DNA from: Paenibacillus xylanilyticus | GTDB taxonomy: Bacteria; Bacillota; Bacilli; Paenibacillales; Paenibacillaceae | Direction: 5' to 3' | Length of the DNA: 64,000 nt | NCBI RefSeq assembly: GCF_009664365.1 | Contig: NZ_CP044310.1 | Location: forward strand, 1,189,001-1,253,000 | In this document: piece by piece, positions 61,514-64,000 of the stretch | Numbering within the stretch: the stretch's first letter is position 1 | How the letters are laid out: every line of letters begins with the position of its first letter | Translations under genes and position numbers: made by a program | Notes under the pieces: model-generated | The model's input: the letters and a program-made list of their open reading frames with translations, nothing else | Told to the model about the DNA's origin: nothing | Database searches by the model: none

Positions 61514-63061
61514 ATGAATATCCCTTTTGTTAACGAACCATTTACGCCCTTTGCTGTACCAGCGAACAAGGAAGCCTTTGAGAGCGCACTTCGCAAGGTG
61601 GAATCTGAGCTCGGACAGGAATATTCCATGATTATCGGCGGGCGGAAAATAACGAGCAATCGCACGTTAACCTCCGTTAACCCGGCGGCTAAGGACCAGG
61701 TGATCGGAACGATTTTTCAGGCAGATCAGGAGCTGGCAGAGCAGGCAATTCAGACAGCAGCAGAAACGTTCCGTACCTGGAAACATACAGATCCGAACGA
61801 ACGCGCGCGATATCTGTACAAAGCAGCTGCGCTTATGCGCCAGCGCAAGCATGAATTCTCTGCATGGATGGTGTATGAAGCAGGCAAAACATGGCCGGAG
61901 GCAGATGCAGATACAGCGGAAGCTATCGATTTCATGGAGTTCTATGCAAGAGAAATGCAGCGTCTCAGTGAACCTCAGCCCCTGACCCGCATTGCAGGCG
62001 AGGATAATGAACTGACCTATATCCCGCTTGGCGTGGGGGTTGTCATTCCACCTTGGAACTTCCCGCTGGCCATTATGGCTGGCATGACTTCAGCAGCGCT
62101 TGTATCGGGTAATACAGTTGTCTTGAAGCCGGCCAGCACGACACCGGTGATCGCAGCCAAGTTCATGGAACTGCTCACTGAAGCAGGATTGCCGGATGGC
62201 GTAGTGAACTATTTGCCAGGCCCGGGCAGCGAAGTGGGCGATTATCTGGTGGATCATGCGCTGACTCGCTTTATCAGCTTCACCGGTTCAAGAGATGTGG
62301 GTCTGCGGATTAACGAACGGGCGGCCCGCACAGCTCCAGGGCAAAAGTGGATCAAACGGGTGATTGCAGAAATGGGCGGTAAGGATTCCATCGTTGTGGA
62401 CAGCGAAAGTGATCTGGAACTGGCTGCAGACTCCATTACCGCTTCGGCATTCGGATTTTCCGGACAGAAATGTTCCGCGTGTTCCCGCGCCATTATCCAT
62501 AAGGATGTATATGATGAGGTATTGCAAAAGGTCATTGAGCGTACGAAGAAGCTCACGATGGGCAGTCCGCTCGAGGTAGGCAGTCATGTAGGACCAGTTA
62601 TTGATGACAAGGCGTATGCCAAGATTAATGAATATATCGAAGTGGGCAAGGGCGAAGGCAGGCTTGTATTGGGCGGTGGTACAGGGGATGCCCAAGGCTA
62701 TTTTATCGAACCGACGATTATCGCGGATGTTGACCCGCTGGCGCGAATTGCACAGGAAGAGATTTTTGGACCAGTACTCGTGTTCATCAAGGCGGATACG
62801 TTTGAGGAAGCTCTTCATATTGCAAACAACACCGATTATGGCTTAACAGGTGCAGTCATTTCACGGAATCGTGCACATCTGGAACTGGCGAGACGGGAGT
62901 TTTTTGCTGGCAATTTGTATTTTAACCGGAAATGCACTGGTGCTTTGGTTGGCACGCATCCGTTTGGCGGATTCAACATGTCCGGCACGGACTCCAAAGC
63001 GGGCGGAAGAGACTATCTGCTGCTCTTTACACAAGCAAAGCTGGTCTCCGAAAAGTATTGA
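61514..63061 (+). CDS. rocA: L-glutamate gamma-semialdehyde (P5C) dehydrogenase
   Basis: The 515-residue aldehyde dehydrogenase of the RocA/PruA type makes glutamate from P5C using NAD. The oxyanion Asn lies in PPWNFP at 179-184, the general base Glu286 in AEMGGKD, and the catalytic Cys320 in [15 protein letters not shown]-type [17 protein letters not shown] near the end is family-typical. AAGGAGG precedes the ATG. With the divergent proline dehydrogenase it completes proline-to-glutamate catabolism. Confidence 0.95.
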   Translation: MNIPFVNEPFTPFAVPANKEAFESALRKVESELGQEYSMIIGGRKITSNRTLTSVNPAAKDQVIGTIFQADQELAEQAIQTAAETFRTWKHTDPNERARYLYKAAALMRQRKHEFSAWMVYEAGKTWPEADADTAEAIDFMEFYAREMQRLSEPQPLTRIAGEDNELTYIPLGVGVVIPPWNFPLAIMAGMTSAALVSGNTVVLKPASTTPVIAAKFMELLTEAGLPDGVVNYLPGPGSEVGDYLVDHALTRFISFTGSRDVGLRINERAARTAPGQKWIKRVIAEMGGKDSIVVDSESDLELAADSITASAFGFSGQKCSACSRAIIHKDVYDEVLQKVIERTKKLTMGSPLEVGSHVGPVIDDKAYAKINEYIEVGKGEGRLVLGGGTGDAQGYFIEPTIIADVDPLARIAQEEIFGPVLVFIKADTFEEALHIANNTDYGLTGAVISRNRAHLELARREFFAGNLYFNRKCTGALVGTHPFGGFNMSGTDSKAGGRDYLLLFTQAKLVSEKY

Positions 63062-63080
63062 GGCGTACAGCAGCAGATGC

Positions 63081-63109
63081 TTGTAGTCAAGCATTTACTT
63101 TTGTATTCT
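63081..63109 (+). promoter_or_regulatory. Possible promoter of rpoN
   Basis: TTGTAG at 63081-63086 and TATTCT at 63104-63109 are 17 bases apart. An inverted repeat GGAA.ATATAA / TTATATTCC (about 63116-63136) lies just downstream. No terminator separates rocA from rpoN, so read-through is also possible. Confidence 0.4.
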
Positions 63110-63161
63110 TTTTCCGGAAAATATAAATTATATTCCATTCCGCACAGAAGGAGGGAGAATC

Positions 63162-64000
63162 ATGCTGGAGATGCAGCTGGTTCAGGAACAGCGTGTACGG
63201 CTGTCCATGACGCCAGAGATGAAACAGTCCATTCATTTGCTGACGTTGTCCGGTCAGGACTTGAACCGTTATCTGCAGGAAGCAGCCGAAGAGAATCCGG
63301 TACTTGAAGTGGAGGAGCACGCTGCACCGCTGGTTCGCCTCCCTCGGAAGGGAAATCAGAGAACATTCGATTCCTACGATCCCCTGCTGCAGGTGAAAAG
63401 TGCTGAGCCAACGCTTGAGCAGCTGCTGTCTGCTCAGATTCGCTTGCTGGATCTCCCGCCTATGGTGAAGGTAACAGCTGAATATTTGGCAGGGTGTGTC
63501 AATGACGACGGTTATCTGAAGACAGATTTGGCTGAATTGTCATCCGTACTCGGCATCTCAGTGGATGGGCTGCAAGCAGGGTTGGATATCCTCCAATCAC
63601 TGGATCCCGCAGGCGTTGGGGCACGCAGCTTGCATGAGTGCTTGCTGCTTCAGATCCGCCGGGATTCGTCAGCCGCTGCCCATGCCGAGCAAATGGTTCA
63701 GGCAGGACTGGGGGAACTCGTACCCTTCCATCCGGGGAAAGCGGGAACCAGGCTAGGTATATCCTCACGCGAGGCACAGGCTGCATATAATTACATTACG
63801 CAGCTCGATCCCAAGCCCTGTCGTTCCATTGGATGCCAAGAGCGTCCTCATTATATTATTCCGGATGCCATGGTGGAACTGCGGCAGGGCGAGATCTATA
63901 TGGGGCTCCATTCGGCAGGGAACCTTCGTGTATCCATGAATGAAGCATGTTCCCACTGGATCAGGCATGGAGCCCAAGACGAAGTCTGGTCGGCGCGGGC
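63162..64000 (+). CDS. rpoN: RNA polymerase sigma-54 factor (5' part)
   Basis: The frame opens at ATG 63162 with AAGGAGGG six bases upstream and runs open to the window edge (about 279 codons of an expected 430-480). Region I is clear (LSMTPEMKQSIHLLTLSG, then AAEENPVLEVEE), followed by the core-binding domain (GCVNDDGYLKTDLAEL, LDPAGVGARSLHECLLLQ, DPKPCRSIG). The C-terminal HTH and RpoN box lie outside the window. It sits beside a sigma-54 activator and two sigma-54 promoters, so this locus carries the whole sigma-54 proline circuit. Confidence 0.95.
   Translation, partial: MLEMQLVQEQRVRLSMTPEMKQSIHLLTLSGQDLNRYLQEAAEENPVLEVEEHAAPLVRLPRKGNQRTFDSYDPLLQVKSAEPTLEQLLSAQIRLLDLPPMVKVTAEYLAGCVNDDGYLKTDLAELSSVLGISVDGLQAGLDILQSLDPAGVGARSLHECLLLQIRRDSSAAAHAEQMVQAGLGELVPFHPGKAGTRLGISSREAQAAYNYITQLDPKPCRSIGCQERPHYIIPDAMVELRQGEIYMGLHSAGNLRVSMNEACSHWIRHGAQDEVWSAR

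Overview
The window looks like chromosomal DNA of a Paenibacillus-type bacterium (Bacillota). The grounds are strong AGGAGG ribosome binding sites, frequent TTG/GTG starts, collagen-like spore-surface proteins, proteins carrying a copper-amine-oxidase N-terminal-like domain, an AdeR/Ald pair, a RocA-type proline catabolic locus and many ECF sigma factors. This genus call comes from family resemblance, not from a marker gene.

Layout. (1) 1-16.4 kb is AT-richer accessory DNA: small unknown proteins, an ECF sigma/anti-sigma pair whose sigma gene carries an in-frame stop, a lipoprotein, a long sigma factor fused to a winged helix, two leucine-rich-repeat (LRR) proteins, an amidohydrolase, a LysR/rhodanese pair, two related spore-surface-like proteins (one with 23 twelve-residue collagen-like units), gene remnants, and at least seven copies of a dispersed hairpin repeat that follows plus-strand genes. 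(2) 16.6-22.1 kb is a five-gene nickel/peptide ABC importer operon. (3) 22-30.1 kb holds a PatB-type C-S lyase, an S9 peptidase, an aldo/keto reductase, a YtrA-type GntR/ABC exporter operon and a tubby-like protein.

(4) 30.1-37.5 kb is the most striking block: two WYL-domain regulators, transcribed divergently from a three-gene RNA-repair operon of an RlaP-type nucleotidyltransferase, Hen1 (RNA 3'-end 2'-O-methyltransferase) and Pnkp (kinase, phosphatase and ligase in one chain). The genes overlap or nearly touch. An inverted repeat overlaps the likely promoter. The system should heal, seal and protect RNAs cut by ribotoxins. The phosphatase domain of this Pnkp departs from common metallophosphoesterase motifs.

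(5) 37.7-50.2 kb holds an AEC transporter, a Mug DNA glycosylase, an ECF sigma/DUF4179 anti-sigma pair, a mannoside-type sugar cluster (LacI regulator, GH125, oxidoreductase, isomerase, AraC regulator), and an FAD oxidoreductase with a SigJ-type sigma factor. (6) 50.2-64 kb holds a small kinase divergent from an iron-sulfur Cas4/AddB-like nuclease, Ald with its PucR/AdeR regulator, a STAND ATPase with a possible acetyltransferase-like region and an HTH end, and a sigma-54 proline module. That module has a sigma-54 activator, proline dehydrogenase and P5C dehydrogenase served by two divergent consensus -24/-12 promoters, and rpoN itself running off the right edge.

No tRNA, rRNA, CRISPR array or intact insertion sequence was seen.
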